DNA of 64,000 nt from Pseudotabrizicola sediminis (GTDB taxonomy: Bacteria; Pseudomonadota; Alphaproteobacteria; Rhodobacterales; Rhodobacteraceae). Shown here piece by piece: positions 1-8,861 of the stretch. Location: the NCBI RefSeq assembly GCF_004745575.1, contig NZ_RPEM01000003.1, positions 124,001 to 188,000 of the forward strand. Reading direction: 5' to 3'. Under the pieces are notes generated by a model that was given only the letters and a program-made list of their open reading frames with translations, was not told the DNA's origin and did no database searches. Position 1 is the first letter of the stretch; every line of letters begins with the position of its first letter. The translations under genes were made by a program, and so were the position numbers.

Positions 1-55
1 GGGTTCACCCCGCCACCCCGCGCCACATTGGCGGGGTGAACCCCGCCCTACCGCA
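1..55. repeat. GC-rich palindromic intergenic repeat, copy A
   Basis: Positions 30-47 form a perfect inverted repeat, GGCGGGGT-GA-ACCCCGCC. Positions 1-14 carry a truncated second copy of the same palindrome. The 26 nt at 30-55 recur exactly, in the opposite orientation, at 6886-6911. It looks like a dispersed REP-like element. No protein is convincingly encoded here, and the remaining bases to 272 show nothing but upstream sequence of the small gene at 273. Confidence 0.75.
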
Positions 56-272
56 TGCCCCTCGTCCGGGAGTGCCCCGATCAAACGATCCACCCAACTG
101 CCCACCCCCACCCCTTGCCTTCCCCTCGCCAAACGCCCATCTTCGCTCTACAGGCTCCGCCCCCATCGAGGGCCGCCCCTGATGCCTGCCGCTCTGTGGC
201 GCAAAGCCCTCTGGCAGGCAGCGATCCCTCTGGCATGGGCTGGCGGGAACCCTCATCACAAAGGACTGCGCC

Positions 273-404
273 ATGGGCAAGGAAAAGAACAAGGGCGGCA
301 AGGAAGCCAAGAAGCCCAAGAAGGAAGTCGTCAAGGTTCTGGCCACCGCCAACTCGGGGCTGTCCAAGGATGGCACCACGATTGCCGGAAAACGGGTCAA
401 GTAA
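273..404 (+). CDS. Small lysine-rich conserved protein (43 aa)
   Basis: A 43-residue ORF starting MGKEKNKGGKEAKKPKKE and ending in a TIAGKRVK tail. A good Shine-Dalgarno (AAAGGA at 260-265) sits 7 nt before the ATG, and a hairpin follows the stop. The N-terminal half is strongly basic (Lys/Gly/Glu) and the C-terminal half is Ser/Thr/Gly-rich. I recall similar 40-60 aa proteins as widespread, uncharacterised proteobacterial ORFs. The basic half would suit nucleic-acid or ribosome binding, but that is inference. It stands alone with its own start and terminator-like signals. Confidence 0.7.
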   Translation: MGKEKNKGGKEAKKPKKEVVKVLATANSGLSKDGTTIAGKRVK

Positions 405-418
405 CAGCGTTTGTGCCC

Positions 419-437
419 CGGCGGGGGGCTTCCCCGC
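419..437 (+). terminator. Hairpin after the small Lys-rich gene
   Basis: A perfect 7-bp stem, GGCGGGG (419-425) and CCCCGCC (431-437), with loop GGCTT, lies 14 nt past the stop codon at 404. No T-tract follows, so it may be a weak or Rho-assisted terminator. Confidence 0.45.
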
Positions 438-580
438 CAGCGGCGCCAGCGTCATGACGTAAGCCATACGTGCGCCATACGCGGGCCACACCCAGACCAG
501 ACCCGTTTTGCGCCGGTTGACGCCAAAATCACCCACGCCATCGTGATCGCACCCGCCCGCCATCCGCGCTAGGCTTTGCC

Positions 581-1273
581 ATGCGATGGATCATGCCCCT
601 GCTGTTCCTCCCCCTGCCCGCCCTCGCGCAAGAGGTGGATCTGGAACTGGTGCTTTTGGCCGATGCCTCTGGCTCGATTGATCAGGAGGAGGTAGAGTTC
701 CAGCGGCAGGGCTACGCCACCGCCATCACGCATCCCGATGTTTTATATGCGATTTCTTCCACCCTCACCGGCACCATTGCGGTGACTTACGTGGAATGGG
801 CCGCCAATCAGGTGGTGGTGGTCGACTGGGCGGTGATCGACGGACCCGAGGCCGCGCAGGCCTTTGCCGCCCGCCTGCTGATCCCGCCCCGCCTCGCCAC
901 CGGGCGCAATGCCATCGGCGCGGCGCTCCTGGAAGGCAAGCGGCTGATCGAGGACAACCAGATCACTAGCCTGCGGCAGGTCATTGATTTTTCAGGGGAT
1001 TCCATCGGAAACTTCTCTGGCCCCCGCATCAGTGATGCCCGTGCCGAGGTGCTGGCGGCGGGCATCACCATCAACGGCCTGCCCATCCTGCGCGATGCCC
1101 GGGCGCAGGATCTGGCACAGGCCTATGCCGATCAGATCATCGGCGGCCCGGGCGCCTTCGTGGTCGCCGCCACCAGCCGCGACACCTTTGCCAGTGCGGT
1201 GCGCCGCAAGCTGGTGCTGGAAATCGCCGGCATGCCCGAGGGCCAGGTTATCGCACAGGCCATAAGCCCGTAA
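581..1273 (+). CDS. DUF1194 (von Willebrand factor A-like) exported protein
   Basis: A 230-residue protein with a signal peptide (residues 1-16, cleavage after PALA) followed by a vWA-like fold. The MIDAS-like motif DASGS is at about residues 28-32, and a second acidic/Ser motif, DFSGDS, is near 138-143. The length and the N-terminal ELVLLADASGSID pattern match the DUF1194 family, periplasmic proteins of alphaproteobacteria with no firm function. Metal-dependent protein binding is known of vWA domains in general and only inferred here. It converges with the cytochrome gene; the two stops are adjacent (1273/1274). Confidence 0.85.
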   Translation: MRWIMPLLFLPLPALAQEVDLELVLLADASGSIDQEEVEFQRQGYATAITHPDVLYAISSTLTGTIAVTYVEWAANQVVVVDWAVIDGPEAAQAFAARLLIPPRLATGRNAIGAALLEGKRLIEDNQITSLRQVIDFSGDSIGNFSGPRISDARAEVLAAGITINGLPILRDARAQDLAQAYADQIIGGPGAFVVAATSRDTFASAVRRKLVLEIAGMPEGQVIAQAISP

Positions 1274-1687
1274 CTACCTGATCTGAATGGATTTCAAATG
1301 CTCGGCAATCTGCACCAACCGCACCGGCGTTGGCGTCATGATCCCGTCGCCGCCATCATAGGGAACCAGCTCACTGTCCAGCAGCGGGCCGAAATTCGGC
1401 ATCACATCGCTGCCCTTGCCACCGGTATAGCCCCAGATCTTGGCCATCACCTGCGTCGTCGGGAATGTCCCGCCATTGCGCCGCGCCAGCAGGGTAAGAT
1501 CGGCGGGGCGGCGGGCAAGCGTGCCTGCCAGCTCTCCGGCACCCTTTCCACTAAGCCCATGACAGCCCGCACAAAAATCGGCAAAGTCCTCCGCCCCGGT
1601 TGGCACCGGCTCGGGCGTGGTGCCAAGCACGCAGGCCCCCAGACCAAGGGCTGCAAACAGGGATAGTATCGGCAACGGCTGCGCCAT
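1274..1687 (-). CDS. Lipoprotein c-type cytochrome (monoheme)
   Basis: A 137-residue cytochrome c starting at the ATG at 1687, preceded by AAAGGAGG; the open frame extends to 1741, but the upstream part lacks a signal sequence. Residues 1-18 form a lipoprotein signal with lipobox LGAC (lipidated Cys19). The heme motif CAGCH lies at residues 39-43, and the Met ligand is probably in the VMPNFG segment. It is likely an envelope-anchored electron carrier; its redox partner is unknown. It lies 60 nt downstream of lolD on the same strand. Confidence 0.85.
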   Translation of the reverse strand: MAQPLPILSLFAALGLGACVLGTTPEPVPTGAEDFADFCAGCHGLSGKGAGELAGTLARRPADLTLLARRNGGTFPTTQVMAKIWGYTGGKGSDVMPNFGPLLDSELVPYDGGDGIMTPTPVRLVQIAEHLKSIQIR

Positions 1688-1747
1688 GGCGGCCTCCTTT
1701 GGGACTTTTGCCGCATGGTGACAGGGCCACAGGCTCGGCACAAGCCC

Positions 1748-2425
1748 TCAGGCAACGCGCCCCTGATCCAGCCGCACGATCCGGTCCATCCGGGCCGCAA
1801 GTTCCATGTTGTGCGTGGCGATCAGTGCGGCCAGCCCGGTGGCCCGCACCAGATCCATCAGCGCGCCAAACACCTGGTCCGACGTGGCGGGGTCAAGGTT
1901 GCCCGTCGGCTCATCGGCCAGCAACAGGCGCGGTGCGTTGGCCATCGCCCGGCAAAACGCCACCCGCTGCTGCTCCCCCCCCGACAGCGCGGCGGGGCGG
2001 TGATCTGCCCGCGGCCCCACGCCCACACGGGCCAGCAAATCCATCGCGCGGGCCTGCGCCGTGGCCGCATCTGACCCATTAGCCAGTTGGGGAATAACGA
2101 TATTTTCCAGCGCCGAGAACTCTGGCAGCAGATGGTGGAACTGGTAGATGAAGCCCACATCCGCGCGCCGCACTTCTGTCCGCGCCGTGTCGGCCAGCCC
2201 GTTCATGTCACGCCCGTTCAGCCGCACAGTGCCCACATCGGGCGTGTCCAGCAGCCCGGCAATGTGCAGCAACGTCGATTTGCCCGCCCCCGAAGGTGCC
2301 ACCAAAGCCACCACCTCGCCCGGCTTTACCGACAGTGTCACGCCGCGCAGCACCATCACTTCCGACGGCTTGCCCTTGTTGTAGGTCTTCTCAACCCCCT
2401 GCAGGTCCAGTGCCAGATCACTCAT
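1748..2425 (-). CDS. lolD: Lipoprotein-releasing ABC transporter ATP-binding protein LolD
   Basis: A 225-residue ABC ATPase that powers extraction of outer-membrane lipoproteins from the inner membrane. Walker [10 protein letters not shown] is near residues 43-51, the signature [14 protein letters not shown] near 145, and Walker [13 protein letters not shown] follows. The [17 protein letters not shown] segment is typical of LolD. It overlaps the permease gene by 8 nt, indicating translational coupling. The MacB/FtsE ATPases are relatives, but the permease partner points to Lol. Confidence 0.93.
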   Translation of the reverse strand: MSDLALDLQGVEKTYNKGKPSEVMVLRGVTLSVKPGEVVALVAPSGAGKSTLLHIAGLLDTPDVGTVRLNGRDMNGLADTARTEVRRADVGFIYQFHHLLPEFSALENIVIPQLANGSDAATAQARAMDLLARVGVGPRADHRPAALSGGEQQRVAFCRAMANAPRLLLADEPTGNLDPATSDQVFGALMDLVRATGLAALIATHNMELAARMDRIVRLDQGRVA

Positions 2426-3701
2426 AGCGCAACGCCTCCACCGGGTTCATCCGCGCCGCGCGCCGGGCCGGGAAGATCGTCACGACGAACGACAGCCCCA
2501 GAGACAGCGACACCGCCGACAACACATCCACCCATTGCAGCTTTGCCGGCAGCGCATAGATGCCCCGGATCGACGGGTCCCAGACCCCGCCCCCGGCAAG
2601 ATAGTTCACCGCCGAGAACAGCGGGTCGATGTACAGCGCAAACAGGCAGCCCAGCACCACTCCCAGCACAGTGCCGACAATCCCGGTAAAGGCCCCGCAC
2701 ATAAAGAAAATCCGCAGGACTGACCCCTCGGTCAGGCCAATCGTGCGCAAGATGCCTATATCGCGGCCCTTGTTCTTCACCAGCATGATCAGGCCGGAAA
2801 TGATGTTCATCGTGGCGATCAGCACCAAGATCGACAAGATCACGAACATGATGTTGTCCTCGACATCCAGCGCCCGCAGGAACGCCCCCGAGGAGTCTCG
2901 CCACGTCCACAGGATCGCATCATCGCCGCCGGCCTGCAGCAAGGGCGCTGCGTAGCGGTCGACATCATCGGGCTGGTCGACCATCACCTCGAATTCATCG
3001 GCCAGCCCTTCGCGGTTGAAATAGCTCTGCGCCTCGGTGAACGGCAAGTAAAGCCGCGTGCGATCAATGTCATAGCGCCCGGCGGTAAAGATATAGACCA
3101 CCTCATAGGCGTTCACGCGTGGGCTGGTGCCAAAGGCTGTCCTGACCCCATCGGGCGAGATCACGCGGATACGGTCCCCCACCGTCACCCCCAGTTCCCG
3201 CGCCAGAACCGAGCCGATGGCCACGCCCTCGTCAAACCGGTCAATATCGCCCTCGGCCTGCGCGCCAAGGCCGACGCGCGGGATGGATTTCAGATCGTCT
3301 TCCGACAACCCGTACACCTCGGCCCCGTTGGTCGCCCCCTGGCTGGATACCATCACCTGCCCGCGGATCATCGGGGCGGCCCGGGTCACCCCCGGCACGG
3401 CGGCAAGAGCCTGCGACAGCGCCTCGTATTCGGTGAACCCCTTGACCAGATTGCCATTCTCATCCGCCCGCCCGGCGGAATAGACCGTGACATGGGCGTT
3501 GGCCCCCAGGATGGTATCAACAAACTCCGCCCGGAACCCCGCCCGCACCGCCAGCGTCGCGATCAGCGCAAATACCGCCAGCGTGATGCCGATCAGGCTG
3601 ATCCATGTCATTACACTGACCCCGCCCTCGGCCCGTTTGGCGCGCAGATAGCGCCAGGCGATCATCCGTTCAAAGCGGGAAAAGGGGGCTGTCTGGGGCA
3701 T
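2418..3701 (-). CDS. lolC: Lipoprotein-releasing ABC transporter permease, LolC/LolE family
   Basis: A 427-residue inner-membrane permease with one N-terminal transmembrane helix (about residues 27-48), a large periplasmic MacB-like domain, and three C-terminal helices ending in the [18 protein letters not shown] tail typical of LolC/E. It works with LolD to pass mature lipoproteins to the LolA carrier. Only one permease gene is present, so it may act as a homodimer (LolF-like); that is inference. It follows proS at a distance on the same strand, with HlyIII and ThuA genes between. Confidence 0.92.
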   Translation of the reverse strand: MPQTAPFSRFERMIAWRYLRAKRAEGGVSVMTWISLIGITLAVFALIATLAVRAGFRAEFVDTILGANAHVTVYSAGRADENGNLVKGFTEYEALSQALAAVPGVTRAAPMIRGQVMVSSQGATNGAEVYGLSEDDLKSIPRVGLGAQAEGDIDRFDEGVAIGSVLARELGVTVGDRIRVISPDGVRTAFGTSPRVNAYEVVYIFTAGRYDIDRTRLYLPFTEAQSYFNREGLADEFEVMVDQPDDVDRYAAPLLQAGGDDAILWTWRDSSGAFLRALDVEDNIMFVILSILVLIATMNIISGLIMLVKNKGRDIGILRTIGLTEGSVLRIFFMCGAFTGIVGTVLGVVLGCLFALYIDPLFSAVNYLAGGGVWDPSIRGIYALPAKLQWVDVLSAVSLSLGLSFVVTIFPARRAARMNPVEALRYE

Positions 3702-3792
3702 GTCTGCTCTTTATGTCTTTTGCGCGGACAGTGTCGGTTGCAGCACGTCGCGTCAAGTCAGGCCGGACCACCCTGGCGTCACTTTGGCGGGA

Positions 3793-4464
3793 TCACCCGT
3801 GCCCGACAGCAATCGCGATGGCTGTAAAATGCAGGCCAGCGGCAATCGCCACGCACAGGTGCCAGATCGCATTGTGAAACCGCAGCCGATGCCATTTGTA
3901 GAACGCCACACCGCTGACATAGGTGACGCCGCCCAGCACGATCAGCCACAGCGACGCATCCGGCAATGACGCACTGGCAGGGCCGATGGCCAGAACCCCC
4001 ACCCCGCCAAGCGCGATATAAGCGATGACAGCCAGCCCGTCATAGCGCCCCGGCAGTGCCAACTTGACCACCACCCCCAGCACGGCCCCGGCCCAGACCA
4101 CCGCCCCCAGCAGCCATACAGTCATCCCGGGGTCGAACTGCGCCAGAATGGCCGTGTAGGTGCCTGCGATCATGACATAAATCGCCGAATGGTCGAACCG
4201 CCGCAGCAACCATTTCGCCGCAGAAGGCGGGGCCATGTTATAGGCGAGCGAAAAGCCGAACATGAGGAAAAACCCTGCGGCATAGATAGACAGCGCTGCA
4301 AAAAGCCCGAAATCAGCCCGCACCAGCACATGATACAGCAGTGCCGAAAAGGCCATGACCCCGACAAGCAGTGCCAAAGCATGCACCACCCCGTCCGCCA
4401 CCAGCTCACCCAGCGTGAAAGGGCGCTTCATCAGTCGGGGATGTTCGGTCGGCAGGGTCATCAT
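3793..4464 (-). CDS. Hemolysin III / PAQR-family membrane protein
   Basis: A 223-residue protein with about seven transmembrane helices. Conserved family features are the DGVVHALALLVG start of helix 1, FDHSAIYVMIAGTYT in the middle and FYKWHRLRFHNAIWHLCV near the C-terminus, with His residues placed as in the metal site of PAQR/hemolysin III proteins. Family members are put forward as membrane hydrolases; hemolytic activity is historical naming and cannot be inferred here. ATGs also occur at the second codon and at residue 12. Shine-Dalgarno evidence is weak, so the start is uncertain by up to 33 nt. Confidence 0.85.
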   Translation of the reverse strand: MMTLPTEHPRLMKRPFTLGELVADGVVHALALLVGVMAFSALLYHVLVRADFGLFAALSIYAAGFFLMFGFSLAYNMAPPSAAKWLLRRFDHSAIYVMIAGTYTAILAQFDPGMTVWLLGAVVWAGAVLGVVVKLALPGRYDGLAVIAYIALGGVGVLAIGPASASLPDASLWLIVLGGVTYVSGVAFYKWHRLRFHNAIWHLCVAIAAGLHFTAIAIAVGHG

Positions 4465-4541
4465 GGGTCCGGATCAAGGGGCAATGCTCAAAGATCGCGT
4501 TGCAGCACCAAAGGTCAATCTGTGCCGGGTCTGACGTTGCG

Positions 4542-5192
4542 TCAGCGCGCGGCCCAGAGCAGGCCGCGCTTCATCAGCTCTGCCGCCGGGCCATGGTCGA
4601 TGACATTGGCCTGATGCCCCAGCGCATTGTAATACACGCGCCCCTGGCCCCAGCGCTTGGTGTAGACCACCGGCATCGCCACCGGCCCGTTCGGCGCGTG
4701 TGGCCCGTCGACCTGTGGAAAGTCGCAGACGGCATGCACTTTCACGGCCGGGTCGATGTGCAGATAGTATTGCTCCGTCTCCACCTCGAAATCCGCGATT
4801 CCCTGCACCAGCGGGTCATCGCTGACCGTCCGCACCGTATAGCGCACCCCGTCATCGCCCGGATGCGCCACCCATTGCGCCCCGGTCATGAATTGCCAGG
4901 TCACGGATGTGCGGAACGCGTCGCACATGCCACCATGACAGCCTGCCAGGCCCGCGCCCCCCGCGACCGCCGCCGCCACATGGTCGGCCTGTTGCTTGCC
5001 AATCTCTGACATGGTCCAGACCGGCACGATCAGGCTCAGATCGGTCAGGGCAGCGGGGTCGTCAAAGCAGGACAGGCTGTCGGTGACCTGAACCGCCATC
5101 CCCGCCTCGCGCAACCATCCTGCGATGAGGCCTGCCACAACATCGGGCTGATGCCCGTCCCATCCGCCCCAAGTGATCAATGCGCGTACCAC
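4542..5192 (-). CDS. ThuA-like (trehalose utilisation) domain protein
   Basis: A roughly 216-residue protein of the ThuA family, with a class I glutamine-amidotransferase-like fold. Features are ALITWGGWDGHQP at the N-terminus, the GGAGLAGCHGGMCDAF turn, and VVYTKRWGQGRVYYNALGH near the C-terminus. A GTG at 5192 has GGAG six nt upstream and gives the usual family start (VVRALITWGG). The ATG at 5204 lies inside the upstream repeat element and is the alternative. The role in sugar catabolism comes from the rhizobial family name; no sugar genes are adjacent, so the substrate is unknown. Confidence 0.85.
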   Translation of the reverse strand: MVRALITWGGWDGHQPDVVAGLIAGWLREAGMAVQVTDSLSCFDDPAALTDLSLIVPVWTMSEIGKQQADHVAAAVAGGAGLAGCHGGMCDAFRTSVTWQFMTGAQWVAHPGDDGVRYTVRTVSDDPLVQGIADFEVETEQYYLHIDPAVKVHAVCDFPQVDGPHAPNGPVAMPVVYTKRWGQGRVYYNALGHQANVIDHGPAAELMKRGLLWAAR

Positions 5193-5201
5193 GGCCTGCT
5201 C

Positions 5202-5288
5202 CATTTTCGGTCTTCAAACACCTCTGGGGGTATGCCGTTGGTTCAAGGGACCAAAGGCATGGGGGGCGCGAAGCCCCCGGCCTGTCCC
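5202..5288 (-). repeat. Rhodobacteraceae-type intergenic hairpin element (proS-thuA)
   Basis: Read on the minus strand after the proS stop, this stretch has a GGGGGC-TTCGC-GCCCCC type hairpin (around 5260-5276), then CCCCCAGAGGTGTTTGAAGA and an AAAATGG end. The same plan (G/C-rich hairpin, then a GAG(G)TATTT-like word and a purine-rich tail) recurs between choX and choW. It probably terminates proS transcription. Its last bases form the ATG at 5204 of the thuA reading frame. Confidence 0.5.
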
Positions 5289-6629
5289 CTAGCGATGACC
5301 CTCGTAGATCTGCACAACACGGTCAACGGCGGCTTCTGCCGACATCTCCACGGACTCGCCCGTGCGGCGGCTGGTCAGCTCCACCACCCCGTTTGCCAGC
5401 CCGCGCGGGCCAACGGTGATGCGCCAAGGCAGACCGATCAGGTCCATGGTGGCGAACTTGGCGCCCGCACGTTCCTCACGGTCATCATACAGCGCCTCCA
5501 GCCCCTTGGCCTTCAGCGCTTTGTACAGCCCGTCGCAGGCGGCATCGGTGCCCGTGTCACCCTGCTTGAGGTTCACGATCCCGACCGGGAAGGGCGTGAC
5601 ACCTTCGGGCCAGATGATGCCCTTGTCATCATGACTGGCCTCGATGATCGCGCCCAGCAGACGGCTGACGCCGATGCCGTGCGACCCCATCTCGACCGGC
5701 ACTTTCGACCCGTCAGGCGTGACCACGGTGGCGCCCATGGCTTCGGAATACTTGGTGCCGAAGTAGAAGATCTGGCCAACCTCAATCCCGCGACCGACGC
5801 GGCGGCGGTTTTCGGGGATCTGGTCGAACAGGGCGGCGTCGTGGGTCTCGTCGGTGCGAGCGTAAAGGGTGGTGAATTCTTTGCAGATGCCCGCCACTTC
5901 CTCGCGGTTGTCGAAATCAACGTCGCGCGCGCCCAGTTTCAGGTCGGTCACGGCGGCATCATAGAACACCTCGGATTCCCCGGTGCTGGCGAGCACCAGG
6001 AATTCATGGGTGTTGTCGCCACCGATCGGGCCGGAAGCGGCGCGCATCGGAATGGCGGTCAGGCCCATGCGTTCATAGGTGCGCAGATAGCTGACCATGT
6101 GGCGATTGTAGGCGTGCAGCGCCGCGTCGCGGTCGATGTCGAAGTTGTAGCCGTCCTTCATCAGGAACTCGCGGCCCCGCATTACGCCGAAACGGGGGCG
6201 CATCTCATCGCGGAACTTCCACTGGATATGATACAGCGTCATCGGTAGGTCTTTGTAGCTGCCGACATGGGCGCGGAAGATGTCGGTGATCATCTCTTCA
6301 TTGGTCGGCCCGAACAGCATGTCACGGTCGTGGCGGTCCTTGATGCGCAGCATTTCCTGCCCATAGTCATCATAGCGGCCGCTTTCGCGCCACAGGTCGG
6401 CGGGTTGCAGGGTAGGCATCAGCAGGGGAATGTGACCCGCGCGGGCCTGTTCCTCGTGCACGATCTGCTCGATCCGCTTCAGCACCCGGTAGCCCAGCGG
6501 CAACCAGGAATAGATCCCCGCCGCCTGCTGCTTGATCATGCCCGCGCGCAGCATATAGCGGTGGCTGACGATCTGCGCCTCGGACGGGTTTTCCTTGAGG
6601 ACGGGGAGGAAGTATCGGGAGAGACGCAT
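5289..6629 (-). CDS. proS: Proline--tRNA ligase (short alphaproteobacterial type)
   Basis: A class II aminoacyl-tRNA synthetase of 446 residues. Motif 2 region [18 protein letters not shown], the proline-specific TNEEM segment and motif 3 [16 protein letters not shown] are all present, followed by a C-terminal anticodon-binding domain (about residues 345-446). The roughly 180-residue editing (INS) domain of E. coli-type ProRS is missing between motifs 2 and 3, as is normal in alphaproteobacteria. It is therefore expected to rely on trans-editing of mischarged Ala-tRNA(Pro) (known for the group, not visible here). It heads the leftward gene set. Confidence 0.97.
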   Translation of the reverse strand: MRLSRYFLPVLKENPSEAQIVSHRYMLRAGMIKQQAAGIYSWLPLGYRVLKRIEQIVHEEQARAGHIPLLMPTLQPADLWRESGRYDDYGQEMLRIKDRHDRDMLFGPTNEEMITDIFRAHVGSYKDLPMTLYHIQWKFRDEMRPRFGVMRGREFLMKDGYNFDIDRDAALHAYNRHMVSYLRTYERMGLTAIPMRAASGPIGGDNTHEFLVLASTGESEVFYDAAVTDLKLGARDVDFDNREEVAGICKEFTTLYARTDETHDAALFDQIPENRRRVGRGIEVGQIFYFGTKYSEAMGATVVTPDGSKVPVEMGSHGIGVSRLLGAIIEASHDDKGIIWPEGVTPFPVGIVNLKQGDTGTDAACDGLYKALKAKGLEALYDDREERAGAKFATMDLIGLPWRITVGPRGLANGVVELTSRRTGESVEMSAEAAVDRVVQIYEGHR

Positions 6630-7004
6630 TTGGGGCGGCCTATCGCTAAAAAGGGGGTCGCAAGGTTCCTACCCGCTTCACTGGGATCAGGCAAGGCTGC
6701 TGAGGGTTTCCCCTTGTGTAACAGGGATATCGGGCAATTGATTTCAATGGTTTATGCTTTTTGATTGCATCGATTGATAAGATTTTGGCGCGGTTGGCGC
6801 GCCCAACGTGGCGCATTTGCGGGACAACCTGCCCGTGCCGGGCCGAACGTCCCACCCTACGCATGAGTGGGCACGCTACGGGTCTTGCGGTAGGGCGGGG
6901 TTCACCCCGCCGCAGGGGTGGCGACAGGGGCCTTTCCCCTCTCTCCCCTTGCACTGCATCGCCCCAGCGGCAATATCAGGGCCGGGCTTACACAGGGCGG
7001 CGTC
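6630..7004. other. Divergent intergenic region between proS and the PerM-type permease
   Basis: This 375-bp stretch holds no convincing gene. An AT-rich tract at about 6720-6790 is the likely proS promoter region, and 6886-6911 contains the second copy of the palindromic repeat. An in-frame ATG at 6918 could extend the following gene by 29 residues, but that extension has no membrane or signal character. Confidence 0.6.
6886..6911. repeat. GC-rich palindromic intergenic repeat, copy B
   Basis: These 26 nt are the exact reverse complement of positions 30-55. The core GGCGGGGT/ACCCCGCC inverted repeat can form an 8-bp stem. A second Gly/Cys-rich stretch (CCCACCCTACGCATGAGTGGG at about 6850-6870) beside it can also fold. 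Confidence 0.8.
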
Positions 7005-8141
7005 ATGGCACTTCCGATCACACAGCAGGCGAAATACTGGGGGATCGCGGCTGCGGTTTTCCTGATCCTTATGTATCTGATGGGGAATGTGCTGGTGCCG
7101 TTCCTTGTCGGCGGGGCAATGGCCTATTTCCTTGACCCGGTGGCGGACCGGCTGGAGCGGCTGGGGTTGAGCCGGGTGACGGCGACGGCGGTGATCACGC
7201 TGATGATGTTTCTGGTGGTGGTGCTTTTGGTGCTGGCGGTCATTCCGTCGCTGATCCAGCAGACCAGCGCGCTGGTCAACGCAGCCCCCGAGATTTCGCG
7301 CAACCTGCAGGCATTCCTGACCGAGCGATTTCCCGCGCTGTCGGACGAGACCAGCATCATGCGCCAGACCCTCGCCGATATCGGTAATTTCATCCAGTCC
7401 AAGGGCGGCGATCTGGCGCAAGGCGTGCTGACCTCGGCCATGTCGGTGCTGTCGGCGGTGGTGTTCATCGTGGTGGTGCCCGTGGTGGCCTTCTATCTGC
7501 TGCTCGACTGGGACAAGATGGTGGCGCGGGTCGATGCGATGATCCCGCGCGATCATGTGACCACGGTGCGGCGGCTGGCGCGCGAGATCGACGGCGTGCT
7601 GGCGGGGTTCGTGCGCGGGCAACTGACGGTCTGTCTGATCCTGGGGGCGTATTACTCGGTGGCGCTGATGCTAGCCGGGCTGCAGTTCGGCCTTGTGGTG
7701 GGGGCGATTGCCGGGGCGGTGACGTTCATCCCTTACGTGGGGGCGATCATCGGCGGGATTCTGGCGATTGGCCTGGCGCTGTTCCAGTTCTGGGGCGACT
7801 GGGTAGCCATCGGGATCGTGGCGGCAATCTTCGCCTTTGGCCAGTTCATCGAAGGCAATGTGCTGACACCAAAGCTGGTGGGCAGTTCGGTGGGGCTGCA
7901 TCCGGTGTGGCTCTTGCTGGCACTGTCGGCCTTTGGGTCTTTGCTGGGCTTTGCCGGCATGCTGATCGCGGTGCCGGTGGCGGCCTCGTTGGGGGTCTTG
8001 TTGCGCTTTGCGATCAGCCAGTATCAGAACAGCGTGCTGTATCGCGGGGTGGACCCGGTTCATCCGGCCCCGGTTCAGGTTTCTGCCCCGGCCCCGGTGC
8101 CGGTGTCTGACCGCGCGCTGCGCGATGAGGATGCGGTGTGA
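7005..8141 (+). CDS. AI-2E family (PerM/YhhT-type) transporter
   Basis: A 378-residue polytopic membrane protein. Two N-terminal helices, including the FLVGGAMAYFLDPVADRLE signature, are followed by a long soluble segment (about residues 80-150). A C-terminal block of helices contains EGNVLTPKLVGSSVGLHPVW, the family's hallmark. Family members export varied small molecules; the AI-2 link comes from one E. coli protein and should not be assumed. Start chosen at MALPITQQAKYWG (7005) rather than 6918. The stop overlaps the hdaA GTG by 4 nt, as in many Rhodobacterales, suggesting one transcript. Confidence 0.88.
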   Translation: MALPITQQAKYWGIAAAVFLILMYLMGNVLVPFLVGGAMAYFLDPVADRLERLGLSRVTATAVITLMMFLVVVLLVLAVIPSLIQQTSALVNAAPEISRNLQAFLTERFPALSDETSIMRQTLADIGNFIQSKGGDLAQGVLTSAMSVLSAVVFIVVVPVVAFYLLLDWDKMVARVDAMIPRDHVTTVRRLAREIDGVLAGFVRGQLTVCLILGAYYSVALMLAGLQFGLVVGAIAGAVTFIPYVGAIIGGILAIGLALFQFWGDWVAIGIVAAIFAFGQFIEGNVLTPKLVGSSVGLHPVWLLLALSAFGSLLGFAGMLIAVPVAASLGVLLRFAISQYQNSVLYRGVDPVHPAPVQVSAPAPVPVSDRALRDEDAV

Positions 8142-8815
8142 CGCGGCAACTGGCCTTCGACCTGCCCGCACGTCAGGCGTTCCGGCGTGCGGATTTCTTT
8201 GAATCGGTGGCCAATGCCCATGCCTTGGCGGCGGTGGACGGCTGGCGCGACTGGCCCGGCGGCAAGATGCTGCTGGTGGGGCCTCCCGGGGCGGGCAAGA
8301 CCCATCTGGCGCATCTGTGGGCCGATATGGCGGGGGCGGTGATGGTGGCGGGCACCGCTCTGGCGGGGGCGGATCTGCTTGCATTGGCACAGGCGGGCAC
8401 GGTGGTGGTCGAGGATGCCGACGCGGTGGCGGGGGTTCCGGAGGCCGAGGTGGCCCTGTTCCACCTGCACAATCTGGTGGTGCCGCGCGGGTCTTTGCTG
8501 CTGACCGCGCGGGGGCCAGTGCGGGACTGGGGATTGGCGCTGCCCGACCTGAAAAGCCGGATGGAGGCAGCGCCGGTGGCGCGGCTGGAGGCCCCGGATG
8601 ATGCGCTGTTGTCTGCGGTGCTGGTCAAGCTGTTCACCGACCGGCAGACCGTGGTGCCGCCTGCGCTGATCCCCTGGCTGGTGGCGCGGATGGAACGGTC
8701 GATTGATGCCGCGCGCGCGCTGGTGGCGGCAATGGATGCGCGGGCGCTGGCGCAGGGCCGCCCGATCACACGGGCGACGGCGCAGGGCTTGCTGGACAGG
8801 GATGATTCAGAGTGA
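8138..8815 (+). CDS. hdaA: DnaA-related regulator HdaA (Hda homologue)
   Basis: A 225-residue protein resembling the AAA+ part of DnaA without its DNA-binding domain IV. It opens QLAFDLPARQAFRRADFF, with QLxFDLP fitting the sliding-clamp-binding element of Hda. Walker A GPPGAGKTHL is near residues 47-56 and the Walker B-like VVVEDAD near 90-95. Hda with the beta clamp stimulates ATP hydrolysis by DnaA and so limits re-initiation. The GTG start overlaps the upstream stop. It is small for Hda but normal for alphaproteobacteria. Confidence 0.88.
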   Translation: MTRQLAFDLPARQAFRRADFFESVANAHALAAVDGWRDWPGGKMLLVGPPGAGKTHLAHLWADMAGAVMVAGTALAGADLLALAQAGTVVVEDADAVAGVPEAEVALFHLHNLVVPRGSLLLTARGPVRDWGLALPDLKSRMEAAPVARLEAPDDALLSAVLVKLFTDRQTVVPPALIPWLVARMERSIDAARALVAAMDARALAQGRPITRATAQGLLDRDDSE

Positions 8816-8861
8816 GACAGTGGCATAAAACCGCAAGAGTTCCGCAGGATAACACCCGGTC

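Noticed and set aside
6761-6780. Possible FNR-type site (TTGAT...ATCGAT) near the proS promoter
   Set aside because: The second half does not match ATCAA, and spacing is wrong.
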